Source: Akkermansiaceae bacterium
GTDB taxonomy: Bacteria > Verrucomicrobiota > Verrucomicrobiia > Verrucomicrobiales > Akkermansiaceae
Direction of reading: 5' to 3'
Length of the DNA stretch: 6,729 nucleotides
Assembly: GCA_025457805.1 (NCBI GenBank)
Contig: JALOTR010000158.1
Coordinates: forward strand, 1 to 6,729
The notes under the pieces were generated by a model. That model saw only the letters and a list, made by a program, of their open reading frames with translations, had not been told where the DNA came from and ran no database searches. Position numbers and translations under genes: made by a program. Position 1 is the stretch's first letter. Every line of letters begins with the position of its first letter. Positions 1 through 5,550 of the stretch are shown piece after piece.

Positions 1-27
1 CTTTCCACAAGCAAGATGTGAGCCAAG

Positions 28-50
28 ACGATTTTGGTTGCGAAAATCGT
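28..50. promoter_or_regulatory. Candidate operator: perfect 8-bp inverted repeat upstream of the GbsR/MarR-type regulator
   Basis: The arms ACGATTTT (28-35) and AAAATCGT (43-50) are exact reverse complements around a 7-base centre, giving a 23-bp dyad that ends 23 bases before the ATG at 74. Dimeric winged-helix regulators of the MarR/GbsR superfamily commonly bind dyads of about this size next to their own start, so autoregulation is a reasonable inference. A TATTTT at 50-55 could be a -10 element beside the dyad, but no convincing -35 box goes with it. A short RNA hairpin is the alternative; no T-run follows that would make it a terminator. Confidence 0.4.
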
Positions 51-73
51 ATTTTCAGTAATCATTGAAACAG

Positions 74-598
74 ATGAACGCGGCGGCCGACGAGCAACTC
101 AAGCAAGCGAGGGACGAATTCGTCGCGCAGTGGGGAGCCTTGGGCACGCAGTGGGGCATCAACCGCACGATGGCGCAGATCCACGCCTTGCTGATGACGG
201 CACCGACGCCGCAATCGACGGACGAGGTGATGGAGGAACTGGAGATCTCGCGGGGAAATGCCCACACGAACCTCAAGGAACTCGTCGCCTGGGGACTGGT
301 CCGGATCGTCGTCAAAAAGGGCGATCGGCGGGAGTATTTCGAGGCGGAAAAGGATGTCTGGAAGATTTTCACCACCGTGGCGCGCGAGCGGAAGCGGCGG
401 GAGATTGATCCTGCGCTGGATGTCCTGCGCAAGTGCGCGGAGATCAGCGAGGAGATCGACACTCCGGACGGCAAGGCGTTTTTCGAGCAGATGAGACAGT
501 TGGAGGAGTTCGTCGAATTCGCCTCCAAGATGGCCGACCGGATTTCCGGGATGAAGCATGGCTTCGCCCTCCAGATGGCGGCGAAGCTGCTCGGCTGA
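74..598 (+). CDS. GbsR/MarR family winged-helix transcriptional regulator
   Basis: This is a DNA-binding transcription factor of 174 residues, the usual size for the GbsR (COG1510) branch of the MarR superfamily. Seen: an N-terminal helix (about 4-25); a winged helix-turn-helix at about 33-94 with the recognition helix ISRGNAHTNLKELVAWG (58-74), then the beta wing (77-90) ending GDRREYFEAEKD; and a long helical C-terminus (95-172) suited to dimerisation. The ISRGN...NL..L..WGLV...G.RR.YF pattern is the GbsR signature. The ATG at 74 is chosen; a TTG at 65 is in frame and would add three residues, but neither has a clear Shine-Dalgarno sequence. In Bacillus, GbsR controls glycine betaine synthesis, but no betaine gene is near, so the ligand and targets are unknown. 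The dyad at 28-50 could be its own operator and the downstream epimerase-like gene a target. The family is clear; the role is not. Confidence 0.9.
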   Translation: MNAAADEQLKQARDEFVAQWGALGTQWGINRTMAQIHALLMTAPTPQSTDEVMEELEISRGNAHTNLKELVAWGLVRIVVKKGDRREYFEAEKDVWKIFTTVARERKRREIDPALDVLRKCAEISEEIDTPDGKAFFEQMRQLEEFVEFASKMADRISGMKHGFALQMAAKLLG

Positions 599-635
599 CC
601 CACCCAACCCCCAAGACCACCCCTTTTTTCTCAAC

Positions 636-650
636 AAATTTCGGAAATTT
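636..650. promoter_or_regulatory. AT-rich palindrome in front of the epimerase-like gene
   Basis: AAATTTC (636-642) and GAAATTT (644-650) are perfect reverse complements around a single G. A one-base centre argues for a protein-binding dyad rather than an RNA hairpin, although five pairs with a five-base loop could form. It lies 51 bases before the ATG at 702 in the 103-base spacer between the regulator and the epimerase-like gene. A GATAAA at 661-666 could be a -10 element, which would put the palindrome over the -35 region. Its sequence does not obviously match the dyad at 28-50. Confidence 0.25.
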
Positions 651-701
651 CTGAAAGAACGATAAACACCTGAACCTCAAAGCCTTTCACCCTACTTTAT
701 C

Positions 702-1703
702 ATGAACCCTGTCATAGTGATTTTCGGAGCCAATGGATTTCTCGGCCGTTATCTCACGCGCCATTTCACCCGCCAGGGGCGGGAGGTGGTGGCGGTGGCG
801 AGGAGTCGCAAGGGATGGAGCGGTGACGGCATGTTCCTGGAGTGGGACGGGAAAAATCCGGGACCTTGGGAGCTTGCGCTGGAAGGCGCGGAAGCGGTCA
901 TCAACCTGGCGGGGCGGAGTGTGAATTGCCGTTACAACGAAACCAACCGGCGGGAGATCATGGAATCGAGGATCGATTCCACCCGCGCCATCGGTCGGGC
1001 GATTGCCGGCTGCAAGACGCCGCCCAAGGTGTGGCTCAATGCAGCGACGGCGACGTGGTATCGGCATGCGGAGGACAAGCCGCAGGATGATTGGCTGGGC
1101 GAGCCGGGCGAAGGGTTTTCGTGCGATGTGGCGAGGGCTTGGGAGGAGGCGTTTTTCGGGGCCATGGTCCCGCCGGAGACCCGCAAGGTGGCGCTCCGCA
1201 TCGGCATGGTCCTGGCGAATGAGGAGGAAACCGTGTTCGACGTGCTCCGCAAACTGACCGCACGCGGGCTGGGCGGGACGATGGGCGATGGAAAACAGCG
1301 GATCAGTTGGATCCACATGGAGGATTTCCTCAGGGCGGTGGAGTTTGTGGTGCAGAGCCCCTTCATCGAAGGGACGCTCAACGTGACGGCTCCGGATTTC
1401 CCGACGAATCGGGAGTGGATGAAAATTTTCCGCGAATCGGTGGGCATGCCCCTCGGGCTGCCGGCGTCGCGATGGATGTTGAAAATCGGCGCCCGGATCA
1501 TGGGCACGGAGACCGAACTGGTCCTGAAAAGCCGCTGGGCGGAGCCGCTGCGGCTGCATGACGAGGGATTCCGCTGGCGTTGGGCGAAGGCCGTGGACGC
1601 AGTGGCGGATCTGCAATCGAGGCGGGGCCTGCAAGGGTTTTTCCGGGCGGCGGCGGGTCGCAGTGCCGGCGCGCGGGTCTGGTTGCCAGCCGCGACCCGG
1701 TGA
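702..1703 (+). CDS. TIGR01777 (YfcH-type) family NAD(P)-binding epimerase-like protein, extended SDR fold
   Basis: This 333-residue protein is probably a cytosolic nucleotide-sugar-epimerase-like oxidoreductase of unknown substrate. Seen: a Rossmann glycine motif GANGFLG (9-15) after the first strand; R34 after the second strand, which often goes with NADP(H) preference; NLAGRSVNCRY (68-78); the strand WLNAATATWY (111-120), where most relatives have SSA..YYG; a CDVARAWE segment (141-148); LRIGMVL (165-171); WIHMEDF (203-209); and NVTAPDFPTNREW (227-239). The last is a hallmark of TIGR01777, and the C-terminal DUF1731-like region ends near residue 305. YfcH-type proteins are typically about 300 residues, so the last 30 residues, rich in Arg and Ala, are an extension. 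The ATG at 702 has no Shine-Dalgarno sequence, but the glycine motif begins at residue 9, so the start fits. It may share transcription with the upstream regulator, though the spacer of 103 bases allows its own promoter. Confidence 0.9.
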   Translation: MNPVIVIFGANGFLGRYLTRHFTRQGREVVAVARSRKGWSGDGMFLEWDGKNPGPWELALEGAEAVINLAGRSVNCRYNETNRREIMESRIDSTRAIGRAIAGCKTPPKVWLNAATATWYRHAEDKPQDDWLGEPGEGFSCDVARAWEEAFFGAMVPPETRKVALRIGMVLANEEETVFDVLRKLTARGLGGTMGDGKQRISWIHMEDFLRAVEFVVQSPFIEGTLNVTAPDFPTNREWMKIFRESVGMPLGLPASRWMLKIGARIMGTETELVLKSRWAEPLRLHDEGFRWRWAKAVDAVADLQSRRGLQGFFRAAAGRSAGARVWLPAATR

Positions 1704-1720
1704 ATACATGGTATTTCCCG

Positions 1721-1748
1721 GGCGGAAAAATCCGGTTTTTATTCCGCC
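1721..1748 (+). terminator. Possible hairpin terminator after the epimerase-like gene
   Basis: GGCGGAA (1721-1727) pairs perfectly with TTCCGCC (1742-1748), and the A-run and T-run inside the loop can extend the stem. It begins 17 bases after the stop codon. The T-run sits inside the hairpin and not after it, so it does not match a classic intrinsic terminator. Confidence 0.3.
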
Positions 1749-1911
1749 TTCAAGTCACTGAAAACCAGCAGCCGCCGCTCCAAGTGCCTCTAACACAGGA
1801 TTTTCCGTTTGCGCCAGCGCCGGGCTTTGCCTATGGGATACGCGCAATCGAGATGCTGGACGGAATTCAGCAAGCTCACCTTTCCTTTTCAAAGCCCACG
1901 ATCCCTGACGC

Positions 1912-2571
1912 ATGATTTTCCGTATCTCTTCCCTCACCGCCGCCCTCGCATCGGCCCTTTTCCTCGCCAGTTGCGGAGGATCGCCGAACGTCATCCCGAA
2001 ATCGAGGATCGCCGGTGGCTCAAGCGCCAAGCCCAGCTTCGTAAAAGCTGAAAGCTTCACCCTGCCGGGTCCCTCTACCACCGCCGTCGCTGCTGCATGC
2101 AACAAGCCCCGCGACAAGCATTCCATGCCGGTTTACTCCTACGCCGAGCGCAACCGGGTGGTCCGGACCACGGCTTACACATGCAGCGAGGATGATCACC
2201 TGATCTACGGCAGCAAAAACGCCACCGGCACCCAGCTCCGTTACACGAACAAAGTGCGCAGCGCTGCGGCCGATTGGTCCTTCTATCCGGTCGGCACGAC
2301 CTTCCGCATCAAAGGCCTGCCCTATCTTTACGTGATCGATGACTACGGCTCCGCCCTCACCGGCACCGGCACCGTCGATCTCTACAAGCCGAACAAGGAG
2401 ATCATGAATCTGTGGGGCCGCCGCAATGTCGAGCTGACCATCGTGCAATGGGGCTCCTTCACCCGCAGTGCGGAGTTGCTGAGTGGACGGACGAGTTTCG
2501 ACCATTGCCGCAAGATGCTTGCCAACATTCTCCGGCAGCGCCCGGACCTCGGCAGCGTGGTTTCCCGCTGA
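1912..2571 (+). CDS. Lipoprotein with a 3D domain (MltA/RlpA-like double-psi beta-barrel)
   Basis: This is a predicted lipid-anchored envelope protein of 219 residues. Seen: a signal peptide (1-20) with a charged start, a hydrophobic core and the lipobox LASC, making C21 the lipidated cysteine. A low-complexity stretch (22-75) follows, then a 3D domain at about 84-182: RTTAYTCSEDD (85-95), an Asp at 121 before YPVGTTFRIKG (125-135), VIDDYGSALTGTGTVDLY (141-158) and LWGRRNVELTIVQWG (167-181). D121, D144 and D156 would be the three aspartates that name the domain. D144 lines up with the Asp known to be catalytic in the lytic transglycosylase MltA, but the MltA substrate-binding domain is absent, so peptidoglycan cleavage is only a possibility. 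C63, C91 and C199 remain for disulfides. The ATG at 1912 places the signal peptide correctly; no Shine-Dalgarno sequence precedes it. The gene converges on the cardiolipin synthase gene, with 29 bases between their stops. Confidence 0.85.
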   Translation: MIFRISSLTAALASALFLASCGGSPNVIPKSRIAGGSSAKPSFVKAESFTLPGPSTTAVAAACNKPRDKHSMPVYSYAERNRVVRTTAYTCSEDDHLIYGSKNATGTQLRYTNKVRSAAADWSFYPVGTTFRIKGLPYLYVIDDYGSALTGTGTVDLYKPNKEIMNLWGRRNVELTIVQWGSFTRSAELLSGRTSFDHCRKMLANILRQRPDLGSVVSR

Positions 2572-2600
2572 GTTTCCGACTGCTCCCGCAGAGGCCCCCT

Positions 2601-4043
2601 TCATTGGATCGGGGCAAACAAGCGCGCCGCCCGGCATGCCGCCCGGAACAGGAAGGCCCGATTGGTGAAATCCTCCACTTTCGCCTCTTTGGCATAAGCG
2701 AAGTCCTGCTCAAGCATGGCCGCCACTTCCCCCACGAACTTGCCATCGGTGGAAAACGCGGTGATTTCGAAATTGAGACGGAACGAGCGGTTGTCGAGAT
2801 TGGCCGTGCCGACGGCGGCGAGGCGGTCATCGATGAGCATCACTTTCTGATGCAGGAAACCCCGGTGGTAGCGGAAGAGGCGAATGCCGAAGGGGATGGA
2901 TTGCTCGTAGTAGGAAAAGGCCGAAAGCCAGACCAGCAGATGGTCCGCCCGCTCGGGCAGCAGGATGCGCACGTCCACTCCGCGGATCGCCGCGGTTTGC
3001 AAGGCGGTTAGGACACCTTCATCGGGCACAAAATAGGGCGATGCGATCCACAGGCGGCGACGCGAGGAATTCGCCGCTTCCGCCACGATCAATTGCCATG
3101 AGTCCCCGGGATCGGCCGGCCCGGTGGGAATGATGGCGGCGATTTGATCTTCCGGTTCCGCCTGATTCGCCCAATGCAAGTCCGGCACATGGTTGGCAGC
3201 CCAATACCAATCCTGCAGGAAAACCAACTGCACCGCCTCCACCACCGGGCCGCGCATGGCGAGATGGGTGTCCCGCCAAGGACCGAATTTGCGGTCGCGG
3301 CCCAGATACTCGTCGCCCACGTTGAGCCCGCCGATGAAGGCGATCTTGCCATCGCTGACGACCACTTTGCGGTGATTGCGGAAATTGACTTGGAAGCGCG
3401 ACCACCAGAAGCGGTTGATGCCAAACGAATGGCATTGCACTCCCGCGTCCTTGAGTTCCTTGAGGAATCGTCTGGGCAGCTTGTGGGAGCCGATTTCATC
3501 AAACAGGAAATACACTTTCACCCCGGCGCGGGCGCGGTCGATGAGCGCTTGTTGGAAGCTCATGCCGAGCGTGTCGTTTTTGACGATGAAGAAATTGACC
3601 AAGATATAGGACTTCGAATCGCGGATGGCGGTGAAAATGCGCTCGAAGGTCTCGTCGCCGTCGATCAGGAGTTCCAGATGGTTTCCCCGGGTAAAAGGAA
3701 GCCCACCGAGCATTCTTGCGGCGCGTTCGAAGGCATCGTCCTCGGGGATTTCCACCTCCAGTTTCAAAAGCCCCTGGTGCATCGATTCGGCGAGTTCGGC
3801 GAGACGCTCGTCGTTTTTCCTGCGTCCGCCGACGTTGACTGAAAAACGCGTGCGGCCTAACAGCCAGTAGAGCGGAATCGCCAGGAACGGCATGGCCACC
3901 AGCGAGATTACCCATGCGATGGTGCCCTGCGACGTGCGCACATTCATCAATGCATGCAGGACGTGGAGGATCCCCACAATTTCGAATGCCACCAGCAGGG
4001 AAATGCCCACCCAGGTTTCGGCTTCTATCCCGTATAACTCCAT
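2601..4043 (-). CDS. cls: Cardiolipin synthase, phospholipase D type (ClsA-like)
   Basis: This inner-membrane enzyme joins two phosphatidylglycerol molecules to give cardiolipin and glycerol. It has 480 residues, close to the roughly 486 of E. coli ClsA. Seen: two N-terminal membrane helices (about 12-33 and 42-62) followed by a basic stretch; two PLD catalytic domains, the first with HKD motif H224-x-K226-x4-D231 within NFRNHRKVVVSDG and the GGLN that follows, the second with H398-x-K400-x4-D405 and GTANLDNRSFRLNFE (412-426). The conserved SPYFVPDEGVLTAL (335-348) lies between them. Both active-site halves are intact, so the enzyme should work. The ATG at 4041-4043 begins just before the first helix and is preceded by no clear Shine-Dalgarno sequence. 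A bacterial phosphatidylserine synthase or other PLD is less likely given the paired helices and motif spacing. The promoter should lie in the repeat-bearing region above 4043. Confidence 0.95.
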   Translation of the reverse strand: MELYGIEAETWVGISLLVAFEIVGILHVLHALMNVRTSQGTIAWVISLVAMPFLAIPLYWLLGRTRFSVNVGGRRKNDERLAELAESMHQGLLKLEVEIPEDDAFERAARMLGGLPFTRGNHLELLIDGDETFERIFTAIRDSKSYILVNFFIVKNDTLGMSFQQALIDRARAGVKVYFLFDEIGSHKLPRRFLKELKDAGVQCHSFGINRFWWSRFQVNFRNHRKVVVSDGKIAFIGGLNVGDEYLGRDRKFGPWRDTHLAMRGPVVEAVQLVFLQDWYWAANHVPDLHWANQAEPEDQIAAIIPTGPADPGDSWQLIVAEAANSSRRRLWIASPYFVPDEGVLTALQTAAIRGVDVRILLPERADHLLVWLSAFSYYEQSIPFGIRLFRYHRGFLHQKVMLIDDRLAAVGTANLDNRSFRLNFEITAFSTDGKFVGEVAAMLEQDFAYAKEAKVEDFTNRAFLFRAACRAARLFAPIQ

Positions 4044-4060
4044 TGGGAAAAGCTTAGATG

Positions 4061-4071
4061 CCGGAGTCCGG
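4061..4071. repeat. CGGAGTCCG motif, left copy (palindromic)
   Basis: CCGGAGTCCGG is a perfect odd palindrome. Its core CGGAGTCCG (4062-4070) recurs in the same form at 4306-4314 on the other side of the inverted-repeat element, so the two copies bracket it. It lies 18 bases upstream of the cardiolipin synthase start. Function unknown. Confidence 0.4.
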
Positions 4072-4111
4072 GAAACAAGCTTTCATGCGTGGGTCGGGTT
4101 TCTCACTCCGA

Positions 4112-4347
4112 TGTCACATTGCCCAGGGCAATCAAGCCAGGGAATTTTCAACCGCAGATGGACCCAGATTTCCGCAGATGAAAGAGGGATGATGCCCGCA
4201 CCATTGCGAAGGGAACCGAATCGTGCCCTGATCACGAGAATAACTCCGTGGTTTCATCCATTTCCGCGTTCATCTGCGTTCATCCGCGGTTCATTTGTTC
4301 TTTATCGGAGTCCGTGATCCCTGGCTTGATCGCCGTGTCGCATTGCC
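4112..4347. repeat. Nested inverted-repeat element, MITE- or REP-like, in a 356-base intergenic region
   Basis: The region 4044-4399 has no gene. It holds three nested layers. Innermost, an arm at about 4148-4182, beginning TCAACCGCAGATGG, is matched in reverse complement by 4255-4294, which reads ATGAACCGCGGATGAACGCA on the minus strand; the pairing is good but imperfect over some 30 bases, around a centre of about 72 bases. Next, ATCAAGCCAGGGA (4131-4143) is exactly inverted at 4318-4330. Outermost, TGTCACATTGCC (4112-4123) recurs as a direct repeat, TGTCGCATTGCC (4336-4347), with one mismatch. The arms also carry a tandem unit close to GATGAACGCA. Repeats of this ACCGCAGATGAACGCAGA kind are, to my recollection, scattered through Verrucomicrobia and related genomes. 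No transposase is encoded, so it is a non-autonomous or structural repeat at most. Confidence 0.6.
4118..4132. promoter_or_regulatory. 15-bp perfect palindrome upstream of the cardiolipin synthase gene
   Basis: ATTGCCC (4118-4124) and GGGCAAT (4126-4132) are exact reverse complements around one A. The centre lies about 80 bases upstream of the cardiolipin synthase start. It overlaps the left arm of the repeat element, so it may be part of that element rather than an operator. Confidence 0.25.
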
Positions 4348-4399
4348 TAGCAGACGGAGCTTGTCAGCGGTTAGTGGGTTTGTTAAGAATTTCGTCCTT

Positions 4400-4846
4400 A
4401 TGGAAAATTCAAATCCCATGTCATCCTCCGCACCGGTTCCTCCCATCGCTCCCAAGAAAGGTCTCGGCACCGGTGCCAAGATCGGCATCGGCTGCGGCGT
4501 CATCGTCCTTCTGGGCATCATCGCCTTCATCATCAGCGCCGTCTTTCTCGGCGGCAAATTGAAGGATTTCGCGGACGAAATGCAGAAGAACCCCACCCGC
4601 GCAACCGCGAACGTGATGGTCAAAACCACTGCCTTTGAAATGGTAGCGGAGGATGACGCCAACAAACGCTACACTCTTAAAGAGAAAAGCAGCGGCAAGC
4701 TCACCACCGTTTATTGGGATGAGAAAACGCAGACTCCGTTGACCATTGAGGGGGATTTCTCCGCCATTCCCGCACCCGCTGCGGCGGATGCCTTGCCCGC
4801 ACCAGCACCTGCTCCTGCCCCCGCTGCCGCTCCGGAAGAACCTTGA
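4400..4846 (+). CDS. Small single-pass membrane protein with Pro/Ala-rich tail, unknown function
   Basis: I do not recognise this 148-residue protein. Seen: a short Pro- and Ser-rich start (1-26); one strongly hydrophobic, glycine-containing helix (about 28-50, IGIGCGVIVLLGIIAFIISA); a polar region (51-122) with a charged segment and probable beta strands, including KRYTLKEKSSGKLTTVYWDE; and a low-complexity tail (123-148) rich in Ala-Pro pairs, of the kind that forms an extended arm in the periplasm or through the wall. With few positive charges before the helix other than KK at 19-20, an N-in orientation with the bulk outside is likely. The frame is open upstream to 4295, but that part lies in the repeat element and reads unlike protein. 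The ATG at 4400 is chosen; a second in-frame ATG at 4418 is possible. No Shine-Dalgarno sequence is seen. The gene converges on the KH-domain gene. Confidence 0.75.
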   Translation: MENSNPMSSSAPVPPIAPKKGLGTGAKIGIGCGVIVLLGIIAFIISAVFLGGKLKDFADEMQKNPTRATANVMVKTTAFEMVAEDDANKRYTLKEKSSGKLTTVYWDEKTQTPLTIEGDFSAIPAPAAADALPAPAPAPAPAAAPEEP

Positions 4847-4865
4847 TCCGTGATGCCCGCAGGTT

Positions 4866-4895
4866 TCCCCTCCCCCTGTCGCCGGGGGGATGGGA
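4866..4895. terminator. Hairpin shared by two convergent genes
   Basis: TCCCCC (4871-4876) pairs with GGGGGA (4885-4890) around an 8-base loop. After one C/T mismatch the stem continues as TCCC (4866-4869) with GGGA (4892-4895), about ten pairs in all. It lies in the 50 bases between the stop of the small membrane protein and the stop of the KH-domain gene, where a bidirectional terminator is expected. Neither side has a run of T after the stem, so termination would be weak or factor-dependent. Confidence 0.45.
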
Positions 4896-4896
4896 C

Positions 4897-5550
4897 TCAG
4901 TCGGTTTTCCCGGCCATTTCCTCTTCGTGCGAAAGCACCACAAGCAAGACCTGAATGCCGTGGCGTGCGGCGCTTGCCTTGAGGAGGTTGCGAATGGCTG
5001 AGGCCGTGTGGCCTCCGGTTCCCACCAGGATGGCCACATCGCGCTTCACCAGCACCACCTTGAAGCGCAGGACCCGCGGCGCGATTTCCTTCACCTTGAT
5101 CGTGGCGTGACGCGGTTCATCCACCAAACCCACCACGACACATTCGAGGAAGCCTTTCAGTTGAAGGATCACGGATTGGATTTCGCTCGCAGCTTCCGGC
5201 TCAGGCTTGGGCTCAGACTTGGACTTGGACTTGGGTTCGAGGTCCTTGGAGGTCATCGGATGTTCGGAATGGAGTGCGTCACGGAAATCCCATTCCATCA
5301 CTTTGTAAGCGGCAGTGCGTTTCACCAGATCCACGATGTCCACTTCCTGTTTGGCCAACTTGTTGACGGCTGGCAGGACCGTCCGGAAGTCCCATTCCAT
5401 CACCCGGATGCTGCCAAGCCTTCGCAGGGATTTTGAAATTTCCACTTCCTTGAGATCCTTGTTGAGCAAGGACATGAAGTCCCAGTCATTGACCTGGATT
5501 TCGCCCAACTGTTTCAGCGAGTCGGTGAGTTTGGAAATCGGTTTGGCCAT
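4897..5550 (-). CDS. KhpA-like KH-domain RNA-binding protein with three N-terminal WDF repeats
   Basis: This 217-residue protein is probably cytosolic and RNA-binding. Seen: three copies of a unit of about 30 residues, with cores VNDWDFMSLL (20-29), VMEWDFRTVL (50-59) and VMEWDFRDAL (84-93), each preceded by an amphipathic segment such as SLKQLGEIQ or SLRRLGSIR; a charged, low-complexity linker (100-122, KSKSKSEPKPEPE); and a C-terminal domain (about 125-208) resembling the single KH domain of KhpA/YlqC. That domain shows LVDEPRHATIKV (142-153), then the GxxG loop as VGTGGHTASAIRNLL (176-190), then IQVLLVVLS (199-207). KhpA itself has only about 76 residues, so here the KH unit is fused to an extra N-terminal half. 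The loop lacks the Lys/Arg usual in KhpA. The ATG at 5548-5550 has no Shine-Dalgarno sequence. RNA binding is inferred from the KH fold; the WDF repeats have no function I know of. Confidence 0.8.
   Translation of the reverse strand: MAKPISKLTDSLKQLGEIQVNDWDFMSLLNKDLKEVEISKSLRRLGSIRVMEWDFRTVLPAVNKLAKQEVDIVDLVKRTAAYKVMEWDFRDALHSEHPMTSKDLEPKSKSKSEPKPEPEAASEIQSVILQLKGFLECVVVGLVDEPRHATIKVKEIAPRVLRFKVVLVKRDVAILVGTGGHTASAIRNLLKASAARHGIQVLLVVLSHEEEMAGKTD

Noticed and set aside
62..637. Minus-strand frame of 191 codons opposite the regulator
   Set aside because: The plus strand has the GbsR signature; the minus-strand product is Leu/Arg-rich with no domain.
687..1709. Long open frame (340 codons) on the minus strand, opposite the epimerase-like gene
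   Set aside because: Its product is rich in Arg, Pro and His with no domain, while the plus strand encodes a clear family protein. It is a by-product of GC-rich codon use.
1809..1837. Possible promoter for the 3D lipoprotein: TTGCGC, 17 bases, TATGGG
   Set aside because: Each hexamer matches only three of six consensus bases, which is expected by chance in a spacer of about 200 bases.
1704..1911. Search of the 208-base gap before the lipoprotein for a small gene or RNA
   Set aside because: Apart from the hairpin at 1721-1748 I saw no start with a plausible coding frame and no recognisable RNA structure.
2020..2637. Minus-strand frame of 205 codons across the lipoprotein gene
   Set aside because: It overlaps both the lipoprotein gene and the end of cardiolipin synthase; its Gly/Ala/Val-rich product looks non-coding.
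3144..3842. Open frame of 232 codons on the plus strand opposite cardiolipin synthase
   Set aside because: It lies wholly antisense to an intact enzyme with both HKD motifs, and the translation has no recognisable features.
4361..4390. Possible promoter for the small membrane protein: TTGTCA at 4361-4366 and AAGAAT at 4385-4390
   Set aside because: The -10 match is poor, and a start there would leave a leader of only a few bases. Not enough to annotate.
4295..4399. 35-codon in-frame upstream extension of the small membrane protein
   Set aside because: It begins inside the repeat element, places an unlikely Arg-rich stretch before the helix, and the ATG at 4400 gives a sensible N-terminus.
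5205..5245. Short tandem repeats in the KH-domain gene, considered as a separate repeat element
   Set aside because: They only encode the Lys/Ser/Glu/Pro linker and keep the frame, so they belong to the gene.
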